Assembly (NCBI GenBank): GCA_021827705.1
Contig: JAKAUQ010000013.1
Location: 1 to 48,462, forward strand
Length of the DNA: 48,462 nucleotides
Direction of reading: 5' to 3'
Source of the DNA: Actinomycetes bacterium
GTDB lineage: Bacteria > Actinomycetota > Acidimicrobiia > Acidimicrobiales > RAAP-2
Shown piece after piece: positions 32,043 through 40,237 of the stretch. Below the pieces are notes generated by a model, which worked only from the letters and a program-made list of their open reading frames with translations, was not told the DNA's origin and made no database searches. A program made the translations under genes and the position numbers. Within the stretch, counting starts at the first letter, position 1; each line of letters begins with the position of its first letter.

Positions 32043-33722
32043 ATGAAGTTCTCCCGCCACGCCCTGGTGCGAGCGGCCACGACAGCGATCGCGCTCGGTA
32101 CGATCCTGCCCCTGACGCTCTCGAATCCCGGGGGTGCCGCTGACACCACCGGCACGCTGAACCCGACCACGCTGACCGCCCCGAACATTCCCGGCGTGGC
32201 GCCCCTGCCGGGTCCCGTCACTCCCCCCTTCACGCTCAGCTCGTCCCTCGGCAACCTGGCCATCACGCCCTACGAGGGCGCCCAGGGGACCCCGGTGACC
32301 ATCACGGGCACGGGGCTGCCGGCCTCGACCAGCGTCACGCTGGCCTGGTCGACGGCGAGCGCCACGTGGGTCGTGAGCCCGCAGCCCGACACGGTCAACT
32401 ACCTCGGGCGCGCGTCCACCAACTTCTTCGTGACCCTGGCCACCGTGACGACCAGCGCATCGGGTTCGCTCACCTACTCGATGAAGGCTCCGGCCGACTT
32501 TGGCGGGATGCACGACATCTACGCGGTGGTCAACAACGTGGCCCAGGCCCACGGGGGCTTCGAGCTGCTGCGCACGCTGAGCGTCACGCCGCGCTCCGGG
32601 CCGATCGGCACGCCCATCCACATCACCTACACCGGGATGGGCGCGACCCTCTACACCGGTGGGGCGGCCATCTTGTACGACAACCACTTCGCCGGCGAGA
32701 TGACGGCCGCCTGGACGCGGGGCACCGCGAGCGTCACGATTCCGGCGGCCGGGGCCGTGGGCCCGCACCTCATCCAGGTGGGCGACGCCCTGAGCTTCGT
32801 GTACATGAACATCGTGCAGTCGCCCGTTCCCTTCGCCACCGGTGGCACCGCGACGTTCCACGTCACGCGGGGTCAGGTGTCCCTGACGCCACAGATCCGC
32901 TGGCCCGACCAGGTCACCCCGACGCTGAACGAGGTCACGACGCTCAACGCGTCAGGGTTGAGCGCCGCGTCCAGCGCCACGACGACCCTGACGCCGACGT
33001 CGGGCCCCGTGGGGTCCAAGGTCCAGGTCCACGTGACCGGCCTGCCCTCCGGGTCCTACCAGCTGACGTGGGCGTCGGTCCAGGGCAGCCGGGTCAACTG
33101 CCCGACCAGCTCGTGCTGGGCCTACATCTCGGTGCCCCTCGGCTCGGCCAGCGTCGCCAACGGGACCCTCGATGCGACCGTGACCGTGCCCAACGGCCTG
33201 GGGGGCTGGCACGTCATCCAAGTGATGAGCGGCACCACGGTCGAGACCCAGGAGCCCTTCTACGTCATGGAGTCGATGGTGTCGTTCTACTCCTCGTCGG
33301 GTCAGCTGCTCAGCCAGGGCGTGGCCACCTCCACCCACGCGACCACACCCGCGGCAATCGCGGCCGGCCAGTCGGGAACGGGGACCTACACCTTCAAGCA
33401 GGGCCAGGAGCTCACCATCAGCCTCGACGGAGTGGGCTGGACCCAGTTCGACAACACCCTCGGGGTGGACTACGACAACAGCTACATCGGCTACGGCTGC
33501 GGGTTCAACTCCAACGGCTACACGGTGATCCACCTGTTCGCCACGGGACAGCCCGGGCTCCACGTGATCAGCCTGTACCCGATGATGTACACCCAGCAGC
33601 CGTCGTTCGCCAACACGCCCTACGGGATGACGCCGGACCTGAGCTACGCGCAGGACTTTCCCGCCCTGGCCCTGGGCTACCACGTCCCGTCGTTCCAGTT
33701 CGTGATCAAGGTCGTCAAGTAG
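32043..33722 (+). CDS. Secreted protein with about four Ig-like (IPT-type) repeats, 559 aa
   Basis: A signal peptide of about 34 residues ends near PGGAA|DTT. The rest reads as about four related beta-sandwich units. Their starts are marked by a Gly-Pro-x-Gly turn before a beta strand (GAQGTPVTITGTGL, GPIGTPIHITYTG, GPVGSKVQVHVTGL, then a diverged KQGQELTISLDGVG). Their ends are marked by a repeated G-x-H-x-I core (GGMHDIYAV, VGPHLIQVG, GGWHVIQVM, PGLHVISLY). Such domains usually serve adhesion or surface assembly. There is no sortase motif, LysM or other wall anchor, so it is probably released or held by another protein. The start has GAAAGGA nearby. I cannot assign a function. Confidence 0.78.
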   Translation: MKFSRHALVRAATTAIALGTILPLTLSNPGGAADTTGTLNPTTLTAPNIPGVAPLPGPVTPPFTLSSSLGNLAITPYEGAQGTPVTITGTGLPASTSVTLAWSTASATWVVSPQPDTVNYLGRASTNFFVTLATVTTSASGSLTYSMKAPADFGGMHDIYAVVNNVAQAHGGFELLRTLSVTPRSGPIGTPIHITYTGMGATLYTGGAAILYDNHFAGEMTAAWTRGTASVTIPAAGAVGPHLIQVGDALSFVYMNIVQSPVPFATGGTATFHVTRGQVSLTPQIRWPDQVTPTLNEVTTLNASGLSAASSATTTLTPTSGPVGSKVQVHVTGLPSGSYQLTWASVQGSRVNCPTSSCWAYISVPLGSASVANGTLDATVTVPNGLGGWHVIQVMSGTTVETQEPFYVMESMVSFYSSSGQLLSQGVATSTHATTPAAIAAGQSGTGTYTFKQGQELTISLDGVGWTQFDNTLGVDYDNSYIGYGCGFNSNGYTVIHLFATGQPGLHVISLYPMMYTQQPSFANTPYGMTPDLSYAQDFPALALGYHVPSFQFVIKVVK

Positions 33723-33747
33723 GAGTCGCTCTGCCCACTTGGAGCGG

Positions 33748-33798
33748 GTGCCAGCGCCTCGTCCCCCTCGGTGCGCAAGGGGGGCGAGGCGCTGGCAC
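33748..33798. terminator. Long hairpin between the Ig-repeat gene and the convergent MMPL gene
   Basis: GTGCCAGCGCCTCG (33748-33761) pairs exactly with CGAGGCGCTGGCAC (33785-33798); inside, CCCC/GGGG extends the stem past a one-base bulge. It can serve both converging genes. Confidence 0.8.
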
Positions 33799-33823
33799 GT
33801 GGTGACGCCCGGGGGCGTCGGGG

Positions 33824-35920
33824 TCAACGGTAGTGGTCGGGGCGCGGGTCCCGGTGGTCGCCGCGCCACAGCCAGCGTCCCGACAGCGTCAGGACGCTCG
33901 GCAGGACGAGACCGCGCACGACGACCGCGTCGACCAGGACGCCGAGAGCCAGGCCGACGCCCAGCTCCTGGAGCCCGGCCACGCGGCCCAGGACGAACCC
34001 GCTGAGGGCGCCCACCATGATGATCGCGGCGCTGGTGACGACCCCGCCGGTCGAGGCGAGGGCCTCGACGATGGCCTCGTCGATCGGGCGCCCGGCCTGG
34101 TGGGCCTCGCGCAGGCGCGCCACGATGAAGACCTCGTAGTCCATGGAGAGCCCGAAGAGCACCGCGAAGGTGAACACCGGGACCCAGCCCTCGATCTGGG
34201 CCACGTGGTACGTGCCGGTCACCGAGCCCAGACCCGCGTGGAACCACCAAGTCAGACCGCCGTAGGCGGCACCGATCGAGAGCAGGTCCAAGACGACGGC
34301 CCACCCGGCAAGCAGGGCCGAGCCCAGGGCCCACGTGAGCAGGAGGAAGGCCCCGGCTAGCGCCAGGGCCACCAGCCACCCGAAGCGGCCGTAGACGGCG
34401 TGCAGGAAGTCAACACCCTGGGCGGGGGCGCCGCCCACGACGACGGAGGTCCCCGGCGGGAAGCGGGCGGCCGCGCTGAGGCGGCGCACCACGCCGACCA
34501 GGTGCTGGGAGGCGGGACTGCCGAGCGATCCGGTGGACACCACCAGGATCCGGGCGACCTGACCCCGCGCGTCGACGAAGGGGGCCACGACGTCGGTCGC
34601 CACGAGCTCGACGTGGGGCACGCGCAGCAGCCGCAGGGCGAGGGACTGCTGGGCGGCCCGCTCGGCGGGCGCTCGCACGCCACCGGGCCGGCCCGTGTCG
34701 ATGAGCACCTCCAGGGGCGTGAGGACGCCCGGGCCGACCGTGTGGCGCACCAGGGCGATGGCCCGCGCCGAGGGCATCTGGGGCGGGATGGCGCTGAGCG
34801 AGCCCGGGGTGAGCACGAGCTGGGACGCACCGGCGGCCAGGGTGGCCAGGACCACCAGGGCGAGGGCCAGGACGCGCCGCGGCCGGGCGACGACCGCGCG
34901 CGCCAGGCGGGCCCAGCGGCTGCGACCCGGGTCGGGGGGCTCGAGCAGTCCGGCCCAGCCGTGCACCGCGACGCCGCGCGGGCCGGCCAGGGCCAAGAGG
35001 GCGGGCTGCAAGGTGAGGGCCGCGGCGACCGCGACGACGGGGACCACCAGTCCCGCGGCGCCGAGCGAGGCGACCAGGGGGACCGGGATCCCGAGCATGA
35101 GGGCCAGGCCCACCGCGACGGCCGCCCCCGAGAGCACGACCGTGCGCCCGGCACTGGCCATCGTGCGCTCGATGGCGCCCTCGGCGCCCCCGGTCAGCTC
35201 GGCGCGGTAGCGGTGCACGATGAGCAAGGAGTAGTCGATGGCCAGGCCCAGACCGACCAGGGCGACGACGTTGGGCACGTAGAGCACCATCAGGCGCCAC
35301 GACGCCAGCCAGTCGACCAGGCCGAGGGCGACCGCCGTGGTCAGGCCGGCCACGACGAAGGGGATGAGCACCGCGGCGCTCACCCCGAGGATCGCCGTGA
35401 GCAGCACCAGGGCGGCGGCCAGGGCCAGCAGTTCGCCCCGGTGCAGGTCGGCCGCCAGGATCGGCGTGACGTCGGCCTGCAGGGCGGCCGGCCCGGTGAC
35501 CAGGGCTCCGGGCAGGCCGTCGGCCGTCAGGGCCGCGCGCAGGCGCGGCGTCAGGGCGGCCGCACGCGCCAGCGTGTCGGGCGACTCGAGGTCGGCGACC
35601 AGCAGGCCGCCCACGCCGCGTTCCTCGACCGGGTGGAGCCCGCAGCTGGCCCCCGCACGAGCCAGACGCGCCTCGTCGCGCGCGATGGCTGGGCCCGACG
35701 CGCGCACGACCACCGTGAAGGCGCCCTCGATGCTCTCGTGGAAGTGCGCGCGCAACAGGGCGTCGGCACGCGCCGACGCCGTGCCCGGGACCGCCAGGGA
35801 GGTGGTCAGCCGCCCCGTCAGCTGGTGGTAGCCGAGCAGGCCCGAGGCGCCCGCCGCGACCCACACGACCAGCACCACCACGCGCCAGCGGGTGACGGCG
35901 CGAGTCCAGCGGGCGAGCAC
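33824..35920 (-). CDS. MMPL-family RND transporter
   Basis: A 698-residue protein with the duplicated MMPL plan: a first helix at about residue 10-32, an extracytoplasmic domain, a six-helix bundle, then a repeat. Proton-relay pairs are in AIDYSLL and SMDYEVF. Closer to the small lipid-exporting MMPLs than to drug RNDs, but no substrate is evident. The GTG start has no strong ribosome site. It is on the same strand as ctaF, 20 bases downstream of it, so it may be read from the cta operon. Confidence 0.88.
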   Translation of the reverse strand: MLARWTRAVTRWRVVVLVVWVAAGASGLLGYHQLTGRLTTSLAVPGTASARADALLRAHFHESIEGAFTVVVRASGPAIARDEARLARAGASCGLHPVEERGVGGLLVADLESPDTLARAAALTPRLRAALTADGLPGALVTGPAALQADVTPILAADLHRGELLALAAALVLLTAILGVSAAVLIPFVVAGLTTAVALGLVDWLASWRLMVLYVPNVVALVGLGLAIDYSLLIVHRYRAELTGGAEGAIERTMASAGRTVVLSGAAVAVGLALMLGIPVPLVASLGAAGLVVPVVAVAAALTLQPALLALAGPRGVAVHGWAGLLEPPDPGRSRWARLARAVVARPRRVLALALVVLATLAAGASQLVLTPGSLSAIPPQMPSARAIALVRHTVGPGVLTPLEVLIDTGRPGGVRAPAERAAQQSLALRLLRVPHVELVATDVVAPFVDARGQVARILVVSTGSLGSPASQHLVGVVRRLSAAARFPPGTSVVVGGAPAQGVDFLHAVYGRFGWLVALALAGAFLLLTWALGSALLAGWAVVLDLLSIGAAYGGLTWWFHAGLGSVTGTYHVAQIEGWVPVFTFAVLFGLSMDYEVFIVARLREAHQAGRPIDEAIVEALASTGGVVTSAAIIMVGALSGFVLGRVAGLQELGVGLALGVLVDAVVVRGLVLPSVLTLSGRWLWRGDHRDPRPDHYR

Positions 35921-35940
35921 CCTGGCAATCTACGCCGGGC

Positions 35941-36333
35941 CTAGACGTGGCCTCCGCGGCGGCTCTCGGCCACCCCGCCGAGCAGGGCCCAGGCCACCAG
36001 GCTGAGCCCCGGCACCAGCAGCCAGATGCCGAAGACCAGCGCGAGCACGGTGACGAAGGATCCCATGCCCAAGGTGAAGGGCCAGATGGAGGAGCCGGGG
36101 AAGGTCCCCACGACCCCGGCACCGCTGGCCGGGGTGGCCGTGGAGTCGTCCTCGGGCCGCGGGGCCATGCGGCGCGACCAGTACAGGTAGTAGCTGCCGG
36201 GCAGGAAGCCGAGCAGCATCGCGGCCCCCAGCATCACCCCGCCGGCGTCCTCGCCGCTCCAGAGCCAGTAGACCAGGCCGACCACCCCGAAGAAGAGTCC
36301 CAGCCCGAGCAGGAAGCGGGCCTCGACCTTCAC
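35941..36333 (-). CDS. ctaF: Cytochrome c oxidase subunit 4 (CtaF)
   Basis: A 130-residue actinobacterial-type subunit IV. Two hydrophobic helices lie at about residues 6-25 and 31-50, a polar loop follows, then WPFTLGMGSF and two further helices, the family's pattern. The start GTG overlaps the ctaD stop as GTGA. It is non-catalytic and stabilises the aa3 complex. Confidence 0.88.
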   Translation of the reverse strand: MKVEARFLLGLGLFFGVVGLVYWLWSGEDAGGVMLGAAMLLGFLPGSYYLYWSRRMAPRPEDDSTATPASGAGVVGTFPGSSIWPFTLGMGSFVTVLALVFGIWLLVPGLSLVAWALLGGVAESRRGGHV

Positions 36334-38003
36334 GCGCTGCCTCGGTCACTGGGGCCGTGGGGCACGCTGCGGTGCTCGGGGTGGTTGTAGTCCCAGGTGG
36401 GGCGCTCCGAGCGGATCGGCGGGAGGCGGTAGAAGTTGTGGTGCGGCGGCGGGGAGGTGGTGAACCACTCCAGGGTCTGGGCGTCCCACGGGTTGTCCCC
36501 GGCCGGGTACTTCTTCCAGCTGTAGACGAGGTTGGCCACGAACACCAAGGTCGAGATCCCGATCAGGACCGCGCCCACCGAGGAGAGGTCGTTCAGGAAC
36601 TGCCACTGGGGGTCGTGGGGGTAGACCGCGATGCGCCGGGGCATGCCGCGCAGGCCCACCAGGTACAGCGGCAGGGTGAAGACCTGGGTGCCCACGAAGA
36701 GGAACCAGAACTGGACCTTGCCGATGGTCTCGTTGAGGAGGTACCCGGTGAACTTGGGCCCCCAGTAGTACAGGCCGGCCATGGCGGCCATGACCAGGGC
36801 CATGACGACCGAGTGGAAGTGGGCCACGACGAAGTAGGTGTCGTGGGTGAAGAAGTCGAGGGGCGGGCTGGCCAGGTAGACGCCCGTCAGCCCACCGACG
36901 AGGAACGTGACGAGGAACCCGAGGGCCATCAGCATGGCCGCGGAGAACCAGACCTCCCCTCGCCACATCGTGCCGATCCAGTTGAAGATCTTGATGCCCG
37001 TGGGCACCGCGATGAGCAGCGACATCATCGAGAAGAACGGCAGCAGGACGACGCCAGTAGTGAACATGTGGTGCGCCCACACGCCCAGCGACAGCGCCGC
37101 GATGGAGATGGTGGCAAAGATCATCCCCCTGTAGCCGAAGACCGGCTTGCGCGAGAAGACGGCGATGATCTCGGTGACCATGCCGAAGAAGGGCAGGGCC
37201 AGGATGTAGACCTCGGGGTGGCCCCAGAACCAGAAGATGTGCTGCCACAGCACCGGCACGCCGCCGCCGGCCACCGAGAAGATGTGCGTGCCGAAGTGCC
37301 GGTCGGCGTAGAGCATGATCAGCCCGGCCGTCAGGACCGGGAAGGCCAGCAGGATCAAGATGGCCGTCACCAGCAGGTTCCAGGTGAAGATCGGCATGCG
37401 GAACATCGTCATGCCCGGCGCGCGCAGGTAGAAGATCGTGGCCACCAGGTTGACCCCGGTGAAGATGGCCGAGAACCCCGTCAGCAAGAGCCCGCCGATC
37501 CACAGGTCGGCTCCCGCGCCCGGCGTGTTGAGGGAGTTGGACAGGGGGGCGTAGCCCACCCAGCCGAAGCTGGCCGCGCCGCCAGCGGTGAAGAAGCCCG
37601 ACAGCATGGTGATCGAGCCGGTCAGGTAGAGCCAGTAGGACAGGGCGTTCAGGCGGGGGAAGGCCATGTCGGGGGCGCCGATCTGGATGGGCACGATGAT
37701 GTTGGCCAGCGCCCCGAAGGCGAAGGGCCCGGCGAACAGGTAGATCATCACCGACCCGTGCATCGTGAACAGCTCGTTGAACTGGGCCAGCGACACCAGG
37801 GTGCCGTTGGGGCTGGCCAGCTGGGCCCGGATGATCTCGGCGAAGGCCCCGCCGATCACCATCATGATGACCGCGGTGACCGTGTAGGACAGGCCGATCA
37901 CCTTGTGATCGGTGGTCGTGAGCCACTTCAGCAGGCCGGTGGGCCCGTGGGCCTCGGGAGGCGGCTCGGCCCGGGTGAGGGGGCGCTCCAGGACGTCGAC
38001 CAT
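36330..38003 (-). CDS. ctaD: Cytochrome c oxidase subunit I (aa3 type)
   Basis: A 557-residue, twelve-helix catalytic subunit holding heme a, heme a3 and CuB. The CuB His cross-linked to Tyr is in WGHPEVYI with the A-type Glu, two more CuB His are in WAHHMFT, and the heme His pair is in VAHFHSVV. HGSVMIYLFAGP carries a heme a ligand. The ATG shares a base with the ctaC stop (TGATG). Subunit III (ctaE) is not in the window. Confidence 0.96.
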   Translation of the reverse strand: MVDVLERPLTRAEPPPEAHGPTGLLKWLTTTDHKVIGLSYTVTAVIMMVIGGAFAEIIRAQLASPNGTLVSLAQFNELFTMHGSVMIYLFAGPFAFGALANIIVPIQIGAPDMAFPRLNALSYWLYLTGSITMLSGFFTAGGAASFGWVGYAPLSNSLNTPGAGADLWIGGLLLTGFSAIFTGVNLVATIFYLRAPGMTMFRMPIFTWNLLVTAILILLAFPVLTAGLIMLYADRHFGTHIFSVAGGGVPVLWQHIFWFWGHPEVYILALPFFGMVTEIIAVFSRKPVFGYRGMIFATISIAALSLGVWAHHMFTTGVVLLPFFSMMSLLIAVPTGIKIFNWIGTMWRGEVWFSAAMLMALGFLVTFLVGGLTGVYLASPPLDFFTHDTYFVVAHFHSVVMALVMAAMAGLYYWGPKFTGYLLNETIGKVQFWFLFVGTQVFTLPLYLVGLRGMPRRIAVYPHDPQWQFLNDLSSVGAVLIGISTLVFVANLVYSWKKYPAGDNPWDAQTLEWFTTSPPPHHNFYRLPPIRSERPTWDYNHPEHRSVPHGPSDRGSA

Positions 38004-38860
38004 CAGCCGGCTCCCGTCGAGGTGGCGGGCTTGGTGGGGGTGATCGAGGACGTCTGCTGGCGCACGGCGGCGCTGGCCGCGGCCGCGGCGGCCGAGGCCG
38101 CCGGGCCGTGGAACGCGGCCAGCCACGCCTGGTACTGGGCGGGCGTGACCACCTTCACGTCGAACCACATCAGCGAGTGGTAGAGGCCGCACAGCTGGGT
38201 GCACTGGCCGAAGAAGGTGCCCGTGGACAGCGCGTGCAAGGTGAACTGGTTCAGCACGCCGGGCAGCGCGTAGCGCGAGAAGTTGAAGGCCTTGACGTAG
38301 AAGCCGTGCACCACGTCGCTCGAGGTCAGGTTGATGTGGACGTTGGTGTCCACCGGCATGACCATCGTCGGCGTCTGGGTCGTCTGGCCCACCACCATCG
38401 CGTTGGTGCCCGGGTAGGTGAACTTCCAGCCCCACTGGAACGCGTTGACGTCGATCGTGACGTTGGTGCGCGGGTTGGCCACCTCCTTGTTCTCCACGAC
38501 CATCGTCGCGGCGAACAGGCCCAGCACGATCAGGATCGGCACGATCGTGTAGGTCAGCTCCAGGGGGATGTGGTACTGGTGCTGGGGCGGGATGCGCTCA
38601 CTGCGGCGCCGGTAGCGCACGACGGCCCACAGGACCAGGACCACCACCAGCCCGCCGATGAGGGCCGCGCCGATCGAGAAGCCCTGCCAGAGGTGGAAGA
38701 CCGAGCGCGAGCTCGTCGTGTCGCCGGGGCTGGCGCCAAAAGAGGGCACCGTGCAGCCCGACAGGACCAGGCCCGCCACCACCACGCCGAGGGCCGCGCG
38801 CGCGCGCCGCGACCGTCTCTTCGGTGGTGTTCCCCCGAGAGGGGAGAGGGGTGCATCCAC
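38003..38860 (-). CDS. ctaC: Cytochrome c oxidase subunit II
   Basis: A 285-residue lipoprotein-like subunit: lipobox LVLSGC near residue 36, two membrane helices, then the CuA domain. The CuA ligands are C220, C224, H228 and M231 in CTQLCGLYHSLM, with another His upstream in SSDVVHGFYV. The Glu that normally sits between the two Cys is Gln (Q222). The aromatic electron-entry patch QWGWKFTYPG is kept. The tail is Ala/Thr-rich. The GTG at 38860 has no Shine-Dalgarno; TAGTCT lies 8 bases upstream, fitting a leaderless start. Confidence 0.92.
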   Translation of the reverse strand: MDAPLSPLGGTPPKRRSRRARAALGVVVAGLVLSGCTVPSFGASPGDTTSSRSVFHLWQGFSIGAALIGGLVVVLVLWAVVRYRRRSERIPPQHQYHIPLELTYTIVPILIVLGLFAATMVVENKEVANPRTNVTIDVNAFQWGWKFTYPGTNAMVVGQTTQTPTMVMPVDTNVHINLTSSDVVHGFYVKAFNFSRYALPGVLNQFTLHALSTGTFFGQCTQLCGLYHSLMWFDVKVVTPAQYQAWLAAFHGPAASAAAAAASAAVRQQTSSITPTKPATSTGAG

Positions 38861-38934
38861 GAAAATCGAGACTAGTGAGGGACTTCCCTGCTCCCTCGGT
38901 CGTCAGGTATGAACGCCCTCAGGATCGCGACCGC

Positions 38935-39147
38935 TCAGCTGGCGGGCTCGTCGGGCTTGGTCTCGGACGCGTCGGTCGCCGGGGCGGCCGCGGCCCCCTT
39001 GGCCTCCTTGACGCCCTTTTCGAACTCGGCCTTGGCCGAGCCGAGGTTGCGGGCCAGCTTCGGGATGGCCGAGCCGCCAAAGACGAGGACGGCCACGACG
39101 ATGACGACGACCAAGAGGTCCGGACCGAGGATCTCAGCGAGGAACAC
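38935..39147 (-). CDS. tatA: Twin-arginine translocase subunit TatA
   Basis: A 70-residue pore subunit: one N-terminal membrane helix (residues 7-23), the FGGSAIPKLARNLGSA hinge and amphipathic helix, and an acidic/Ala-rich tail, the standard TatA plan. The GTG at 39147 has AAGGAGAG upstream, and TAGGCT at 39181-39176 is a good -10. It sits between the cta operon and the divergent ABC exporter. tatC is not in the window. Confidence 0.88.
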   Translation of the reverse strand: MFLAEILGPDLLVVVIVVAVLVFGGSAIPKLARNLGSAKAEFEKGVKEAKGAAAAPATDASETKPDEPAS

Positions 39148-39175
39148 GGTGGACTCTCCTTTCCTCTGCCGGACT

Positions 39176-39181
39176 AGCCTA
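39176..39181 (-). promoter_or_regulatory. -10 element for tatA
   Basis: TAGGCT, reading leftwards, lies 28 bases before the tatA GTG and upstream of its ribosome site. The divergent ABC ATPase gene has TAAGGT at 39223-39228, 6 bases before its own GTG, so the 87-base gap seems to hold two promoters. Confidence 0.5.
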
Positions 39182-39234
39182 CCGCGCGCCGCGCCGGTCC
39201 CGGCCAGCGGGACGTCCAGCGGTAAGGTCGCCAG

Positions 39235-40125
39235 GTGGTCGGACTCGAGCTGTCGGGACTGCGCTGCGCCTTCGGGGAGCGCGTGGTGCTCGACGACCTG
39301 TCCTTTCACGTGCCCAGTGGTGAGGTGGTCGGCTTCCTCGGGCCCAACGGGGCCGGCAAGACCACGACCATGCGGGCCATCTTCGCCCTGGCCCCGGCGA
39401 CCGGCACGGTCACCTGGCGCGGCGCGCCAGTCGGCGACGCGCTGCGCCGGCGCTTTGGCTACATGCCCGAGGAGCGCGGCCTGTACCCCACGATGCGTCT
39501 GGGCGACCAGGTGCGCTACCTGGGCCGCCTCCACGGCCTGAGCGAGCGCGACGCGGCCGCCGCGGCCACCGCCTGGCTCGTGCGCCTGGGCCTGGGCGAC
39601 CGTCTGGCGTCGCGCGTCGACGAGCTGTCCCACGGCAACCAGCAGCGCGCCCAGCTGGCCGCGGCCCTGGTCCACGACCCCGAGCTCGTGGTCCTCGACG
39701 AGCCCCTGGCTGGGCTGGACCCCACCGGCATCGACGAGGTGGGAGCGGTCCTGGCCGAGCGGGCGGCCGCCGGCTACGGCGTGATGTTCTCGTCCCACCA
39801 GCTCGACCAGGTCGAGTCGCTGTGCACCTCGGTCACCATCATCGACCAGGGTCGGGTCGTCGCCTCGGGCCGGGTCGAGGACCTGGTGACCGCGGGGGCG
39901 CGCCGCCTCTCGGTGCGCGTCGAGGGCGACCGCGAGGGGCGCTTCGCCCGCGACCTGGCCGGCGTGCGGGTCTCGGAGACCGGCGGGGGCGCCGTGCGCC
40001 TGATCCTGGACCCGGGCGTCAGCCTCGACGTGGTGCTCGACGCGGCCCGCGCGGCGGGAACCGTCAGCGAGTTCTCGCTTCGCCGCCGCCGGCTGAGCGA
40101 GGTCTTCCGCGAGGCCGTCACGTGA
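39235..40125 (+). CDS. ABC transporter ATP-binding protein (NatA-like)
   Basis: A 296-residue ATPase of the ABC-2 exporter type. Walker A GPNGAGKTT is at about residue 37-45, the signature reads LSHGNQQR, Walker B and catalytic Glu are in LVVLDEPLAGLDP, and the switch His is in SSHQLDQVE. An extra C-terminal domain of about 80 residues follows, as in NatA. The start is GTG with no ribosome site. The end overlaps the permease start as GTGA, so the two make one exporter. Confidence 0.9.
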   Translation: MVGLELSGLRCAFGERVVLDDLSFHVPSGEVVGFLGPNGAGKTTTMRAIFALAPATGTVTWRGAPVGDALRRRFGYMPEERGLYPTMRLGDQVRYLGRLHGLSERDAAAAATAWLVRLGLGDRLASRVDELSHGNQQRAQLAAALVHDPELVVLDEPLAGLDPTGIDEVGAVLAERAAAGYGVMFSSHQLDQVESLCTSVTIIDQGRVVASGRVEDLVTAGARRLSVRVEGDREGRFARDLAGVRVSETGGGAVRLILDPGVSLDVVLDAARAAGTVSEFSLRRRRLSEVFREAVT

Positions 40126-40237
40126 GGTGGATCGTCACCCCCGTGGTGCTGGCGATCCTCGTGTGGCGCATCGCCCGCCGCCGCCGCGGCCGGCCCGCGC
40201 CGCGCCTCACGGGGGGCGTCAGCCTCGACGTGGTGCT
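40014..40237 (+). repeat. 24-bp exact direct repeat, copies 200 bp apart
   Basis: Bases 40014-40037 and 40214-40237 are identical over 24 positions. The first copy lies near the end of the ATPase gene and the second near the start of the permease gene. Each is read in its own gene's frame and both encode GVSLDVVL. Similarity fades within about 15 bases after the repeat. Confidence 0.8.
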
